Source: Acetobacter musti (GTDB taxonomy: Bacteria > Pseudomonadota > Alphaproteobacteria > Acetobacterales > Acetobacteraceae). From it: a stretch of 64,000 bases of DNA. Both the position numbers and the translations under genes were made by a program. Position 1 is the first letter of the stretch; each line of letters begins with the position of its first letter. The notes under the pieces are model-generated. The model saw nothing but the letters and a program-made list of their open reading frames with translations, was not told where the DNA came from and ran no database searches. Positions 37,144 through 48,061 of this stretch are shown one piece after another. The DNA is taken from NCBI RefSeq assembly GCF_011516835.1, contig NZ_WOTB01000001.1, positions 62,001 to 126,000 of the forward strand, written 5' to 3'.

Positions 37144-37602
37144 ATGAAAGAAGATAGCAAGCCATATAAATGGCCGTCCCGAACCGACTCCCTTGGCTAT
37201 ATGGTCAACTGGGCCGCCCGGCTTTTTGCTCGTGAGATGGATGAAGCACTGCGGCCCTTTGGCCTCATGTCCGGTCAGCTACCGGTGATCTTCGCGTTGG
37301 CGGACGGCAAGACACGGAGCCAGCGTGAACTGGTGAACCTCGCGGCCGTCGAGCAATCCACGATGGCGAAGACCCTTTCACGAATGGAACGGGACGGGCT
37401 GATCGAACGCAAGCCGGATCCGAACGATCGCAGAAGCACGACGATATCGCTATCGCCATTAATGTCTGTCAGGTTGCCGGAGGTTGCGGCAGCCGTGGCG
37501 GTCATCAACGCCCGGAGCCATACGCATCTCTCGGAGGAGGAAGGTGAACGACTGCTTGATCTGCTTCACTGGGCGATCAAGGGTCTAGCAGAGAGGCCAT
37601 GA
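37144..37602 (+). CDS. MarR-family transcriptional regulator
   Basis: 152 residues. N-terminal dimerisation helix (YMVNWAARLFAREMDEALRPFGL), then the winged helix: QRELVNLAAVEQSTMAKTLSRMERDGLIERKPDPNDRRSTTISLS, containing the DPNDRR wing typical of MarR proteins. It probably represses the divergent membrane-protein gene (118 bases between starts) and itself, being released by a small ligand that cannot be named. Confidence 0.93.
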   Translation: MKEDSKPYKWPSRTDSLGYMVNWAARLFAREMDEALRPFGLMSGQLPVIFALADGKTRSQRELVNLAAVEQSTMAKTLSRMERDGLIERKPDPNDRRSTTISLSPLMSVRLPEVAAAVAVINARSHTHLSEEEGERLLDLLHWAIKGLAERP

Positions 37603-37675
37603 CGCAGATTTCCGATAACCGATGCACGCCTCTTACAATCATGGAAATGCGGCACAACACTCTGGACATCGCACA

Positions 37676-40600
37676 TCAATGGAAATTCCGCGATCGAACT
37701 ATGATGACGTCATCCGGGTGATGTCTGTCGCTTGGGGTGCCACCATTTGAGCGGTTTCCAACATCGGCGAGTAGTCCCGACTGGTCGATGATCTCCAGAG
37801 CGATCAGATGAATCACCTCGCCCTCCTTCTGAAGCCTCCCCTTCACAGCCACCATGCTGGCGGACAGGACCACCGGCCGGAATTTCTCGAAGGTGTCTGC
37901 CCAAATGATGACATTCAGCGTCGCCGTCTCGTCCTCCAGCGTCATAAAAACCACGCCTTTTGAAGAACCCGGACGCTGACGCACCAGGACGATTCCGGCT
38001 GCCGTCAGCCGCTTGCCATCCCTGGCATTGATTGCGTCCCGGCACGACAGGATGTCATCGCGCCTCAGATCATCCCGCAGAAAGGCAACCGGATGGTCCC
38101 GCAGGGTCAGGCCGATACGGTTATAGTCCCGTGCCACCTCGGCGCCGGCCCGCATGGGCTGGAGCAGGACATCCGGTTCCTTTGCTTCCCGGACGATCTC
38201 CGCAGCCGCGAACAAGGGCAACGGTTCATCCCGTAGCGCCTTGATCGCCCACAGAGCCTCACGCCGTGCCAGCCCGAACCCCGCACGAAACGCATCCGCC
38301 TCGGCCAGGTGGGTCAGGGCAGCGGCCTTCACGCCGGATCGTCGCCACAGATCGTCTATCGACACGAAGGGCCGATTCCCACGGGCCGCCACGATCCGCG
38401 CGGCATCCTCATTGGCCAGTCCCTTCACCAGGTTCATCCCGAGCCGCACCGCAAACAGGCCGTTCGCCCGTTCCGGCCCTTCAAGGATGGCCTCCCAGCG
38501 TGACCGGTTCACACAGATAGGCCGGACTTCCACCCCATGCGCCTGGGCGTCGCGGACGAGTTGGGCCGGCGCGTAGAAGCCCATCGGCTGGCTGTTCAGC
38601 AATGAGGCCAGGAACACGTCCGGATGGCGGCATTTCATCCACGATGACGAATAGGCCAGGATGGCGAATGACGCGGCATGGCTCTCCGGGAAGCCATAGG
38701 AGCCGAAGCCCTCAAGCTGCTGGTAGATACGCTCGGCGAATTCCTCCGGATATCCGTTCTCCCTCATGCCTTCGAGCAGGCGGGTCTGGAATTTCGAGAC
38801 CGTCCCGGTGTTCTTGAAGGTCGCCATCGCACGCCTGAGTTGATCGGCCTCGGCCGCCGTGAACCCGGCACATACCATGGCCACCTGCATGACCTGTTCC
38901 TGAAAAAGCGGCACGCCGAGGGTCCGCTTCAGGACTTCCTCCAGTTCCGGGGTCGGGTAATCGGGCTGCTCCAGGCCCTCCCGCCGGCGCAGATACGGAT
39001 GAACCATATCGCCCTGGATCGGTCCGGGACGGACGATGGCGACCTCGATCACCAGGTCATAATAGGTCCGGGGCTTCAGGCGCGGCAGCATCGACATTTG
39101 CGCCCGGCTCTCGATCTGGAACACGCCGATCGTGTCTGCCTTGCGGATCATGGCGTAGGTCCGCGGGTCTTCGGCCGGAATGGTCTGGAGCGTGAAGCGC
39201 TGCCCCTTGTGTTCGGCGAGCAGGTCCAGTCCCTTCTTCATGCAGGTCAGCATGCCAAGCGCCAGCACATCAACCTTCATGAATTTCAGCGCGTCGATGT
39301 CGTCCTTGTCCCACTCGATGGTCTGGCGATTCTCCATCGCCGCCGGTTCGATCGGCACCAGTTCGTCCAGCCGGTCATGGGTCAGCACGAAGCCGCCCGG
39401 ATGCTGGGACAGATGACGCGGCACGCCAATCAGGGCACGCGCCAGATCGAGCGTCAGACGGATACGCCGGTCAGTCAGGTCGATTCCGGTCTCGGCGAAT
39501 TTCTCCGCATCGACCTCGCGCGACCAGCCCCATATCTGTTTCGACAGCAGGGTGATCAGGTCTTCCGGCAGCCCCATCACCTTGCCCACATCACGGAGAG
39601 CCCCCTTGGCCCGATACCGGGTGACCACGGCGGTCAGTGCCGCGCGGGTGCGACCGTAATGGTCATAGATCCACTGGATGATTTCCTCGCGACGGGCATG
39701 CTCGAAATCCACGTCGATGTCCGGCGGCTCGCCCCGCTCTTCCGAGATGAACCGCTCGAACAGCAATGTCGTCCGCGACGGGTCGATCGCCGTGATGCCC
39801 AGCACGAAACAGACAGCGCTATTGGCCGCCGATCCGCGACCCTGGCACAGAATGCCCCGCCGCCTCGACTCGCGAACGATGCTGTTCACCGTCAGGAAGT
39901 AGGGCGCGTAGGACATGCGCCCGATCAGCGCCAGTTCATGGCGGAGAATTTCAGCCACGTCCTCGGGGATGCCATCCGTATAGAAGGCTCTCGCACCTTC
40001 CCACGTCAGGGCTTCCAGTGCTTCCTGGGGTGTCTGGCCCGGCGTCGTGATTTCATCGGGATATTGATACGCTAGATCGTCGAGGCTGAACCGGCAGCGT
40101 TCGACGATCTCCATGCTCCGGTCGATCGCTTCGGGATATCGCGAGAACAGGCGCGCGATTTCCTGGGGCGGCTTGAGATAGCGATCGGCATGACGCTCAC
40201 GGACGAAGCCAGCCCGGTCTATGGTCGTATTATGCCGAACACAGGTGACGACATCCTGGAGAATGCGGCGGTCATGGATATCGAACAGCACGTCATTGGT
40301 GACGACGGTCTTCACCCGGCGCGCATGGGCCATATTCGCCAATTCATAGAGCCGCATCTGATCATTCGGCCGGCGGCGCAGGGTCAGTGCCATATAGGCC
40401 CGGTCCCCGAAGGCATCCCGCAGCTTCCGCAGATGCAGGGCGCAGTCCTCGCCGGCGACATCCGGCACCAGCACGGCCTGAAGTCCGTCGCCCCACTCGG
40501 CCAGATCGGCCCAGTTCAGCAGGCATTTCCCCTTGCCGGCGCGCGCCTTGCCGATCGACAGCAGCCGACATAAGCGGCCATAGGCGGCGCGGTCCATCGG

Positions 40601-40837
40601 ATAGACCAGGACCGGCGGAAAGTCGGCGAGGTCGAGCCGGCATCCGACCACCAGCCGCATGCCGGTATCTTTCGCGGCGATGTGGGCCTGGACGATGCCG
40701 GCCAGTGTGTTGCGGTCGGTGATCCCGATGGCGGAAAGTCCGAGACGTTTGGCCTGGGCAAACAGTTCGGCAGGCGCAGACACGCCCCGCAGGAACGAGA
40801 AATAGCTGGTGACCTGAAGCTCGGCATAGCGGGTCAT
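37676..40837 (-). CDS. dnaE2: Error-prone DNA polymerase DnaE2 (ImuC)
   Basis: 1053 residues from the ATG at 40837, which overlaps the imuB stop by four bases. Order of parts: N-terminal PHP domain ([35 protein letters not shown]), the family C polymerase core with active-site [50 protein letters not shown] and [10 protein letters not shown], helix-hairpin-helix region and a C-terminal OB-fold ([36 protein letters not shown]). It carries out mutagenic translesion synthesis after DNA damage together with ImuA and ImuB. Confidence 0.97.
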   Translation of the reverse strand: MTRYAELQVTSYFSFLRGVSAPAELFAQAKRLGLSAIGITDRNTLAGIVQAHIAAKDTGMRLVVGCRLDLADFPPVLVYPMDRAAYGRLCRLLSIGKARAGKGKCLLNWADLAEWGDGLQAVLVPDVAGEDCALHLRKLRDAFGDRAYMALTLRRRPNDQMRLYELANMAHARRVKTVVTNDVLFDIHDRRILQDVVTCVRHNTTIDRAGFVRERHADRYLKPPQEIARLFSRYPEAIDRSMEIVERCRFSLDDLAYQYPDEITTPGQTPQEALEALTWEGARAFYTDGIPEDVAEILRHELALIGRMSYAPYFLTVNSIVRESRRRGILCQGRGSAANSAVCFVLGITAIDPSRTTLLFERFISEERGEPPDIDVDFEHARREEIIQWIYDHYGRTRAALTAVVTRYRAKGALRDVGKVMGLPEDLITLLSKQIWGWSREVDAEKFAETGIDLTDRRIRLTLDLARALIGVPRHLSQHPGGFVLTHDRLDELVPIEPAAMENRQTIEWDKDDIDALKFMKVDVLALGMLTCMKKGLDLLAEHKGQRFTLQTIPAEDPRTYAMIRKADTIGVFQIESRAQMSMLPRLKPRTYYDLVIEVAIVRPGPIQGDMVHPYLRRREGLEQPDYPTPELEEVLKRTLGVPLFQEQVMQVAMVCAGFTAAEADQLRRAMATFKNTGTVSKFQTRLLEGMRENGYPEEFAERIYQQLEGFGSYGFPESHAASFAILAYSSSWMKCRHPDVFLASLLNSQPMGFYAPAQLVRDAQAHGVEVRPICVNRSRWEAILEGPERANGLFAVRLGMNLVKGLANEDAARIVAARGNRPFVSIDDLWRRSGVKAAALTHLAEADAFRAGFGLARREALWAIKALRDEPLPLFAAAEIVREAKEPDVLLQPMRAGAEVARDYNRIGLTLRDHPVAFLRDDLRRDDILSCRDAINARDGKRLTAAGIVLVRQRPGSSKGVVFMTLEDETATLNVIIWADTFEKFRPVVLSASMVAVKGRLQKEGEVIHLIALEIIDQSGLLADVGNRSNGGTPSDRHHPDDVIIVRSRNFH

Positions 40838-42378
40838 GCGAACAGCCCGTGCATGAACCATCTCTGCGAGCCGGTTTCTCCATGTTCGCCATCACCCTCG
40901 CGGAAGACCCAGAATCGGTCGCCGGCCGTGTCCTCGATCCGGAAATAATCCCGCGCGATCGTCAGTTCCGTATCACCCTTCCACCATTCGCCGAAGACGC
41001 GCTCAGGCCCGTCGGCGCAGCGCACGCGATGCCGGATACCGCGCCAGATAAAGAAGATCGGCGGCTGGTCCGGCAATTCGGCCATGGCCTGGACAGGTTC
41101 CGGCCGGGAAAGCAGCCGGGTCGGTCGTGGCCATCCGACCGGCCAGGTGGCGCCGTCATCCGGAGCCAGTGCCGGCACCCGGCAGACCGACCGCTCGGGA
41201 ATGTCGCTCTCCACAGGGGCAAACCGGTAGAGCGATTCCCCACCGACGCGATTGGCCAGCGTGTCGATCAGGCCGGAGATGTCGGCTTCTTCCTCTTCGA
41301 TCAGCGAGGAAACCCGCTGCCTGACCTCCATCGGCTCGGCCAGGACGGCGACCAGTTCCATGCGCTCAATGCCATAGCCCGGATCGATCGTCTCGATCTT
41401 CTCGCACAGCAGGCGCGTCAGATGCTTCGCGTCCCTTGCCGGCCGGGCCGTGGCGATCCGGATCGTCTGGGTTTGGCTGTCCAACCGGTGCAACAGGAGG
41501 TCGAGCAGCCGTATGCCGTCGCCCCTGGCATCCAGCCCTTCACACAGGACGGGAACCAGCTTGCCGATATAGCGGGCAATGGTCTCGGCCGCGCCGATGG
41601 GTTCGGCGAAGTTGCGCGCCACAGAAACCGGATCGACCGGGCGCACGGCCAGGATCGGTTCGGCGATGCGCCCATAAGCCTGGTCCAGACGGCGTTCCAG
41701 TTCCGGCCCGAACCGCAAGGTCAGCGGCGCGCGCGGCATGGCGGCCAGCTTGCCGATCCGGGAGATACCCAGCGTCCGCAATCCTTCGATGACGGCAGCC
41801 GGAAGCCGCAATGCCTCGATCGGCAGGTTGGAGAGCGTGTCGGGGATGCCTCCGTCGGGCACGATGATGATCCGGCCACGTCCATATCTGGCCAGGGCAT
41901 GAGCGGCACCCCAGGTTCCGGCGATCGTGACCTTGGCGGTAAAGCCTGAGTCAGCCAGGCGACGGACCACGGCGTCCAGCATCGCCGGCTCGCCACCATG
42001 GAGATGATCCGTGCCGGTCGTGTCCATTACGATGCCATCAGGCAGTCCGCCGGATGCGTCCACGGCCACGATCGGCGCGATCCGCCGCTGGAACCAGAGA
42101 GCCAGAGCCTCCAGCCCGGCTCGGTCGCCGTCGGGGTCGGCATCCATGATGGTCAGATCGGGATAGAGCGCCTGGGCCTTGGCAACCGGAATGCCGGGCG
42201 TCACCCCGATCTTGCGGGCGGCAAGGTCGGCGGACATGACGACGCGACGGCTGCCTTCCCGGCCGGCCAGGGCCAGCGGTGTCTCAGGCGCGGCGTTGCC
42301 CAGCTTCTTCCTGATGCGCTCCGTCGGCCACAGAGGCAGGTAGAGCGACACCACACGATTCGATCCTCCCGTTGGCAT
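40834..42378 (-). CDS. imuB: ImuB, Y-family polymerase-like mutasome subunit
   Basis: 514 residues. It opens with [19 protein letters not shown], the ImuB counterpart of the Y-polymerase palm. The usual first catalytic Asp context is replaced by LPLW, as in ImuB proteins that have lost polymerase activity. Later parts are [30 protein letters not shown] (helix-hairpin-helix) and a C-terminal region rich in Trp and Arg. In known systems ImuB bridges the beta clamp and DnaE2. It overlaps imuA by 95 bases and dnaE2 by four. Confidence 0.93.
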   Translation of the reverse strand: MPTGGSNRVVSLYLPLWPTERIRKKLGNAAPETPLALAGREGSRRVVMSADLAARKIGVTPGIPVAKAQALYPDLTIMDADPDGDRAGLEALALWFQRRIAPIVAVDASGGLPDGIVMDTTGTDHLHGGEPAMLDAVVRRLADSGFTAKVTIAGTWGAAHALARYGRGRIIIVPDGGIPDTLSNLPIEALRLPAAVIEGLRTLGISRIGKLAAMPRAPLTLRFGPELERRLDQAYGRIAEPILAVRPVDPVSVARNFAEPIGAAETIARYIGKLVPVLCEGLDARGDGIRLLDLLLHRLDSQTQTIRIATARPARDAKHLTRLLCEKIETIDPGYGIERMELVAVLAEPMEVRQRVSSLIEEEEADISGLIDTLANRVGGESLYRFAPVESDIPERSVCRVPALAPDDGATWPVGWPRPTRLLSRPEPVQAMAELPDQPPIFFIWRGIRHRVRCADGPERVFGEWWKGDTELTIARDYFRIEDTAGDRFWVFREGDGEHGETGSQRWFMHGLFA

Positions 42379-43066
42379 CGCACCCCTCCACCTCGAAATC
42401 CGCGCATTCCCCCGATCGCGCGCGCAGCAATTCCAGCATCCACCGGGGCCGCTCCACGCCGGGCACGGGAAGCGGCGCGGATGGCAGGACAGAGACCCGC
42501 CAGCGTGTGGTGCTGGCTGTCGGCTGTCCGAAATCGGCGGCTTCCGTCTGGCGGCGCCATCTCCGGACAGCCAGGCCGATGGTCCCGGTTCCCTCGGCCG
42601 CGATCTGCAAGCGCCGCGAGGCCGTCATCGTCAGTCGCCCGACCTCGGCGACCACGGACCCCAGCCCGCCATGTCGCAGACCTTCCTCGAAGCAGGCCAG
42701 GGCGTCGTTGTCCGAGGATGCTTCAACGTGGATGACCCGGCGAGCGGCCAGTCCGGCCTGATCGAGAGCCGGCGCGAAGATGTCCTGCCGGGTGACGATC
42801 CACAGCACCTTGCCTCTGGTCCGGCCGGCAATCCCTGCGGCGAACAGGGCCGCAGCCGTGGCGTTGAGGGCGTCAGTCCCGCCACCGGCCACCTCATGAA
42901 GCGCGCCCAGGACCAGGCCGCCACCCGGTAACCTCGCGTCGATCTCCTTCACGCCGAATGGCAGGACGGCGCGTTTATGGCTTTTGTGTCCTTCGAGCCG
43001 GGCAATGGTCGCCTGAAGCGCTTCCAGGGCGGGCTTCTTCCGGGCTGGGCTCCCTTTCGTGGTCAT
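42284..43066 (-). CDS. imuA: ImuA, RecA-like mutasome protein
   Basis: 260 residues with partial RecA resemblance: LPFGVKEIDARLPGGGLVLGALHEVAGG (in place of a Walker A), then KVLWIVTRQDIFAPAL, VIHVEASSDNDALACFEEGL and the RRLQIAAEGTGTIGLAVRRWR segment. It is the first gene of imuA-imuB-dnaE2. The promoter has a LexA box 40-54 bases upstream of the start. The long 95-base overlap with imuB implies coupled translation. Confidence 0.92.
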   Translation of the reverse strand: MTTKGSPARKKPALEALQATIARLEGHKSHKRAVLPFGVKEIDARLPGGGLVLGALHEVAGGGTDALNATAAALFAAGIAGRTRGKVLWIVTRQDIFAPALDQAGLAARRVIHVEASSDNDALACFEEGLRHGGLGSVVAEVGRLTMTASRRLQIAAEGTGTIGLAVRRWRRQTEAADFGQPTASTTRWRVSVLPSAPLPVPGVERPRWMLELLRARSGECADFEVEGCDANGRIESCGVALPASVADGAHQEEAGQRRA

Positions 43067-43105
43067 CTCGAATCCGTCCGATGCTGGCGGCGTCAGTAGC
43101 TATAT

Positions 43106-43120
43106 GTTCATGGTTTGTTC
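43106..43120 (-). promoter_or_regulatory. LexA (SOS) box, alphaproteobacterial direct-repeat type
   Basis: On the minus strand the sequence is GAACAAACCATGAAC, matching the alphaproteobacterial LexA site GAAC-N7-GAAC (GTTC-N7-GTTC on the plus strand). It lies 40 bases before the imuA start and about 144 bases before the divergent SRAP gene, so it may control both. Confidence 0.85.
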
Positions 43121-43263
43121 CTAACGCGCGATAAGAGTCAAGGCACGATTACCGGAGGTGTGACACAGTGCAGGGAATAGCTGAGGCCCAGCTATGTCTC
43201 TGATATCTGTAAAGCTTTGAGTCTCAGGGATTTTTTCTGGCCGACGACGGAAGGACGGCACCG

Positions 43264-43911
43264 ATGTGCAACCTCTACTCCGTAATGACGAACCAGGAGG
43301 CGATCAGGATGATCGCCAGGGTCATGATCGATCATATCGGCAACCTGCAACCGTTGCCCGAGGTGTGGCCGAATACAATGGCCCCAATCATCCGCAATGC
43401 CGAGGGCGGCAGGGAACTGGTCATGGCCCGCTGGGGAATGCCGACGCCACCCGGCATGCTCAAGGGCAGGAAGGTGGATCGGGGCATAACCAATATCCGG
43501 CATATGGAATCGTCCTGGTGGCGGCGATGGGAAGGCGTGGAACATCGCTGCCTGGTGCCGCTGACGGCGTTTGCCGAGCCCGAACATCTGCCCGAAGGTG
43601 GAAGTCGTCAGGTCTGGTTCGCCAGAGCGGATGGCGAGCCGCTGGCCTTCTTCGCCGGTCTGTGGTGCCGGTGGACGTCGGTCAGGAAACTGGCTGACGG
43701 CGAGACGACAAATAACCTGTATGGATTCCTGACCACTGAAGCCAACCGGGAGGTCGGTGCTATTCATCCTTGGGCCATGCCAGTTATCCTGACGCAGCAG
43801 GAAGATATGGATCTGTGGATGACAGCGCCGGCACCTGAGGCCTTGCAGGTGCAGCAGGCATTGCCGGACGGAGCGCTAATAGCGATTGCTCCACCCACGG
43901 GGGTTGCTTGA
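43264..43911 (+). CDS. SOS response-associated peptidase (SRAP / HMCES-like)
   Basis: 215 residues. The catalytic cysteine follows the initiator Met (MCNLYSVM), as in YedK and HMCES, where it forms a stable thiazolidine link with abasic sites in single-stranded DNA. Other conserved parts are WGMPTPPGMLKGRKVDRGITNIRH (Asn of the NxR motif), RCLVPLTAFAEPEH (catalytic Glu), FAGLW and a late HPWAMPVIL with the conserved His. It is divergent from the SOS mutagenesis cassette and likely induced with it. Confidence 0.95.
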   Translation: MCNLYSVMTNQEAIRMIARVMIDHIGNLQPLPEVWPNTMAPIIRNAEGGRELVMARWGMPTPPGMLKGRKVDRGITNIRHMESSWWRRWEGVEHRCLVPLTAFAEPEHLPEGGSRQVWFARADGEPLAFFAGLWCRWTSVRKLADGETTNNLYGFLTTEANREVGAIHPWAMPVILTQQEDMDLWMTAPAPEALQVQQALPDGALIAIAPPTGVA

Positions 43912-44284
43912 TGGCGCCTCTACGAGGCGCGCTATGCGCCGCCGATCCACCGCCCCGTAATGGTCGGACGTGTGGAACGCACTGACCAGAAATTCCTGAA
44001 TGTCAGCACCAGCGTGGGTGATTTCCTAAGCCGCGCGGTCATCGGCGCCACCGGCACATGGTCTGCGCCCTTCATCCCCGATTATCCGGGCCGCGAATTG
44101 TTTGCCAGAACGCAAATCCACTCCTCCCATTCCGACCCGCGCTCTCCGCATTTGCGCCGCTCGACGTGATCGAGCCGGACGGGCTGATCCGCGTTAACGG
44201 GCAGCAGGTTGAACTGCCCCGGAGCTTTTGGGGCCGTTTACACCCTGCCCGGGCCGAGCCGGGGCTGGTACAGCCAGCGCCCGG
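43912..44284. other. Orphan remnant between SRAP and DsbD-like genes
   Basis: Plus-strand frames give MVGRVERTDQKFLNVSTS...DFLSRAVIGATGTW and, in another frame, VIEPDGLIRVNGQQVELP. Both read like parts of one real protein broken by frameshifts, but I do not recognise it. No other feature seen. Confidence 0.35.
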
Positions 44285-46786
44285 TTATTTGTCGTGGGGC
44301 GTTATGGTGCCTATGACCAGTCCGGGCGTCAGTATCTGTGGCAACACCACTGCCGCGCCATGTGCGGGCACAAACAGGTAGAATGGCACGCCATCGCGCC
44401 CATGTTTGCGCAAAAACGCGGTTATGGCGGGGTTGCGCTGTGTCCAGTCCCCCCGGAGCGTTATTACGCCATAGCGTGCCATGGCTGCCTGTGTCGCCTG
44501 TGTGTTGAGCGCCATGCGCTCATTGACAAGGCAGGTGATGCACCATGCCGCCGTCATGTCCACAAACACGGGTTTGCCCGCATTGTGCAGGGCGCGCAGT
44601 CGCTCCTCGGAAAAAGCCTCCGTGCCGGAGGGGAGGGCTGAAAGGCCCGGACCCGAGGCGGAGGGCGGGTTGGCGCCAGCCTGCGGCGCCTGCTCTAGCA
44701 GGGCGGGCAGCAGCGCCATGGCCGCCAAAAGCCCCAGCAGGGCCACGCCATACAGGGCCGTGCAGTCCCGGTCATGGCCCGCATGGAGCTGGCGCCTTTG
44801 GGTAATGCCGTAAACCCATGCCGCAAAGGCCAGGAACACCATGCCCGATGATACAAGCAAAACCGTTGTGGCCCCACCCTCCACCGCTGCGACCCACAGC
44901 AGCCACACGCAGGTGCCCAGTAACGGAAAAGCCAGAAACTGGCGCAGGTAGTCCATCCATGCGCCGGGGCGGGGCAGGCTTTTGGCCAGCGCGGGGCAAA
45001 AGGCCAGCAGCACGTAAGGGGCGGCAAGCCCGATGCCAAGTGCTGCGAAAATGACCAGTCCGGTTGCCGGGGGACCGGCCAGCGCCCCGGCAATGGCCAC
45101 CCCCATGAACGGCGCGGTGCAGGGCGAGGCCACGGCCACGGCCAGCAGCCCGGTCAGCAGGTCATGCACCAGCCCGTGCCGGGGGGAGGAGGATAGGGCG
45201 AAGGCGGGCGGCAGGAAGACAAACACCCCCAGCAGGTTAAGCGCCATGGCGAAGATCAGCCATGTGATCATGCCCACGAACATCGTGGACTGGAACTGGA
45301 ACCCCCAGCCAGTGGCGGCCCCGCCCAGGCGCAGCGCCATGACCAGCGCGCCAAGGGCGGTAAAGCCCAGAATAACCCCTGCGGCATAGCTGATGGCGCT
45401 TTGCTTTTGGTGCAGGCGCTCACTCTGGCCCATGCGGGCGACGGCCAGCGCCTTCATGGCCAGAATGGGAAAAACACAGGGCATCAGGTTCAGCACCAGC
45501 CCACCCAGGAACCCCAGTACAACAAGGCGGAACAGGCCAGACGCACTTTCCCCCCCGCCATGGGGCGGCCCCGGCACGCCATTGCCGAGCGCTGCCAGAT
45601 GGCCCGCCATCGGCTGCTCCCCTGCCGGATAGTCCCCTGCCGGGTCTGGGCTGGTCGCCCCCATGGCGGTTCCCGTTGCGGTCCCCGCTGTGGTCCCTCC
45701 TGTGGCGGTTCCAGCGGCGGCTTCGGCAGCGGTCCCGGAGGTGGTTCCTGTGTTGGGCTCGGTGGCAGGCCGGGCCGATGGCGCAATGGAGGGCTCACTG
45801 GCCATTGGGGGGGGCAGCGGGGTGGCCCGCACGCTCAGCGCGCGCTCCGTCCCATCGGGGGCCTTGAGCACCAGAATACCCGACAACGGCTTTGCAGGCG
45901 TAAAGTCAGCCGTGGGGTCAAGGCGCAGGGCAAGGCCCTCGGGGCCAAAGAGCAGGGCTTGCGGTGCGGCTTCCCCAATCCGCCCGCGCTCTTGCGGCAT
46001 GAACCAGGCTTGCGCGACGGACTGGCGGTTCAACTCCCTGCCCTGAACGCCAAGTACCCCTGTGGGGCTGATGCTCACCGGGTAGGGCGAGGGCACGGGC
46101 GTATGCTGCTCCGCCTGTGTAAACAGCCCCACCTGCGCGGACGGGCGAGGCGCGCCCACGGGCAGGGTAAGCGTGAATGTTCCTTCCTCGGGAATACAGC
46201 TCTGTGCGCACACCAGCCAGTTGGCGTGGGCGCTAAGGGTTGTCAGCCCTTGCGCGCCCAGGCCGTCGGGCGTTTGCCCCGGCTGGGCCGCCGGTGGACG
46301 TCCCGCTGAAGGTTCCACAGGGCGCACCATTGGGAGCACCACTGGCAGCACCACATCGCCCGTATAGGCATAGGACATCAGGGAGGCGTCCCTGATCCGC
46401 TGCGGCGTGGGCCAGACAATGGTTTGCGCCTCGCCCCTTAACGCGCCCGTTGCGGTTATGCGCAGGGTCGCGGGGTCTCCCGCATCACCGGGGTTGAGCC
46501 AGTATGTGTGCCAGCCGGGCTTGAGCCGCAGGCGCAGGGCCACATGGAGGGACGAGCCGGGGCTGGCGGTATCGGACGCGCTTATCAGGCTGGCCGTGCT
46601 GTGCGCGCTGATGGCGGGCGCGCTTTCCGCCCCCCAGGCGGCAGCAAGGGGAGGGAGCCCCGCGCACGCCAGCAGCCCTGCCAGCCCCTTGCCCAGCGCG
46701 CCCTGCCATCTCCTGCCCGCGCGGGCGCGGGTGGGGTGAGCTTTCTGGCTAGGTTGGCGCGAGGGAAAAGGGAGAGGGCCGCTCAT
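44285..46786 (-). CDS. DsbD/ScsB-like thiol:disulfide interchange protein
   Basis: 833 residues. A signal peptide (GLAGLLACAGLPPLAAAWG) leads a periplasmic N-terminal domain with LRLKPGWHTYWLNPGDAG and NWLVCAQSCIPEEG (a Cys pair for DsbD-alpha-like exchange). Then comes an Ala/Thr/Gly-rich low-complexity linker (about residues 345-395), eight membrane helices containing LNLMPCVFPILAMKAL and AVASPCTAPFMGVAI (the two transmembrane redox Cys, each followed by Pro-like turns), and a C-terminal thioredoxin-like domain with VDMTAAWCITCLVNE. It moves electrons from cytoplasmic thioredoxin to periplasmic proteins. In this context it might maintain copper-stressed or haem-carrying periplasmic proteins. 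Very GC-rich. Confidence 0.92.
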   Translation of the reverse strand: MSGPLPFPSRQPSQKAHPTRARAGRRWQGALGKGLAGLLACAGLPPLAAAWGAESAPAISAHSTASLISASDTASPGSSLHVALRLRLKPGWHTYWLNPGDAGDPATLRITATGALRGEAQTIVWPTPQRIRDASLMSYAYTGDVVLPVVLPMVRPVEPSAGRPPAAQPGQTPDGLGAQGLTTLSAHANWLVCAQSCIPEEGTFTLTLPVGAPRPSAQVGLFTQAEQHTPVPSPYPVSISPTGVLGVQGRELNRQSVAQAWFMPQERGRIGEAAPQALLFGPEGLALRLDPTADFTPAKPLSGILVLKAPDGTERALSVRATPLPPPMASEPSIAPSARPATEPNTGTTSGTAAEAAAGTATGGTTAGTATGTAMGATSPDPAGDYPAGEQPMAGHLAALGNGVPGPPHGGGESASGLFRLVVLGFLGGLVLNLMPCVFPILAMKALAVARMGQSERLHQKQSAISYAAGVILGFTALGALVMALRLGGAATGWGFQFQSTMFVGMITWLIFAMALNLLGVFVFLPPAFALSSSPRHGLVHDLLTGLLAVAVASPCTAPFMGVAIAGALAGPPATGLVIFAALGIGLAAPYVLLAFCPALAKSLPRPGAWMDYLRQFLAFPLLGTCVWLLWVAAVEGGATTVLLVSSGMVFLAFAAWVYGITQRRQLHAGHDRDCTALYGVALLGLLAAMALLPALLEQAPQAGANPPSASGPGLSALPSGTEAFSEERLRALHNAGKPVFVDMTAAWCITCLVNERMALNTQATQAAMARYGVITLRGDWTQRNPAITAFLRKHGRDGVPFYLFVPAHGAAVVLPQILTPGLVIGTITPHDK

Positions 46787-46931
46787 GAGCGTCAGGCTTT
46801 CAACACGGTAGGGGCGGACACACCCAGCATACGCGCAGCCGACGGATGGGGGAACAGGGCAGGCGGTTTCCTAGATGTTTAGTCCCGGGTTTTGATGGTG
46901 CATTATTTTCACGAGAGTGGAAGGATGCGCT

Positions 46932-47444
46932 ATGGGCCAGGTTCACCACGGATGCGCCACGACGACAACGGCAGTCCGTCGAGCGATACAGCATAGTCAA
47001 GAGAGCCTGAGAGCTCTGGCGGAACGCCACGGGGTCAACCCGAAGACAGTCGCCAAATCGAAGGGACGGCCCGATACAGCGGATCGACGCACTGGCCCGA
47101 AGGCTCCTCTTTCGACGGTCCTGTCGATCGAGGAGGAGGGCATCGTCGTGGCGTTCCGCCGCCATACATTATTGCCCCTGGACGACTGCCTTTACGCGCT
47201 ACAGGCGACGATCCCGCATCTGACGCGCTCTTCATTGCATCGTTGTCTTCAGCGCCATGGAATCAGCCGTCTGCCCGACACCAAGGGCGACAAGCCCAGG
47301 CGCTCGAAGTTCAAGACTTATCCGGTCGGCTATTTTCATATCGACATCGCCGAAGTCCGCACCGCAATGGGGCGTCTCATCATCCTGAAAACAGCCGACT
47401 TGTATGGCCAGGCTTCCGAGCACCGCGCCGAAACAGAATTTTAA
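46932..47444 (+). pseudogene. IS481-family transposase, truncated
   Basis: The N-terminal HTH region (SQESLRALAERHGVNPKTVAK), the RRTGPKAPLSTVLSIEEE linker, LLPLDDCLYALQATIPHLTRSSLHRCLQRHGISRLP, and the first catalytic Asp in VGYFHIDIAEVRTAMGRL are recognisable. The sequence then departs from the family (ILKTADLYGQASEH) and stops, so the rest of the DDE domain is missing. No inverted repeats were identified. Confidence 0.8.
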
Positions 47445-48061
47445 GCTCCCGGGAGCCTACATCACGCGTCTCGACATTGATTAGATGCTATAATGTGAAT
47501 ACTCTCATTAGGTGAACTAATTAATTGACGCGCGAATTAGACTGTTCGAGAGCTTATCCGCCCAAATAATGAGATTCAGCGTCGCGGTCTGTCGACGGTT
47601 ACCCTGATTAGGACCGGGAGGTGAAATTCAATAAATGTCATATTGGTCGCGATATGTGCTCGCACGTCGTGGGCTTCGATCATTCACGATGCACTCTGTG
47701 CGATCGTCTATCCATCCTGTGACGGCTTCCTGCACGACATCGTATTCATGGCTGTTGCAGATTGCATCGGCTTTGAGTTTACAAGAATAGAAAGCAGACC
47801 AGTCATTGAATGGTGATTAGACAGTCTCTCCCGATGTCTTTCTTTACGGGTGGCTCTCCTTGTCGGACGACGCCTTGTCATCCCCAATGAGATTGCACGC
47901 GGCCACCGGCCGGCGATGATTCGCGTCCCCGTTAATGCAAAGCTCAAACGTATCGTGGCGCACCTGCTGCCCTGCTTTCGTCTTGAGGAAAAACGGAGCG
48001 AGTTGTTCAGCGCAATGGCCGCCGTCGCGAACATCCATATAATGCCCTGACCGGATCAAAG
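47445..48061. other. Gene-poor interval between IS481 fragment and nuclease-like gene
   Basis: About 617 bases. The first part is fairly AT-rich and shows no gene. Around 47850-48050 both strands have short open frames (66 residues on plus, 71 on minus) without family features. It may hold the lost 5' part of the nuclease-like gene. Confidence 0.35.

Noticed and set aside
38678-40075. A 465-codon plus-strand open frame
   Set aside because: Antisense shadow of dnaE2, without recognisable domains.
47708-48059. Overlapping short open frames on both strands
   Set aside because: Neither strand shows a start signal or a recognisable motif. They were left as an unassigned interval.
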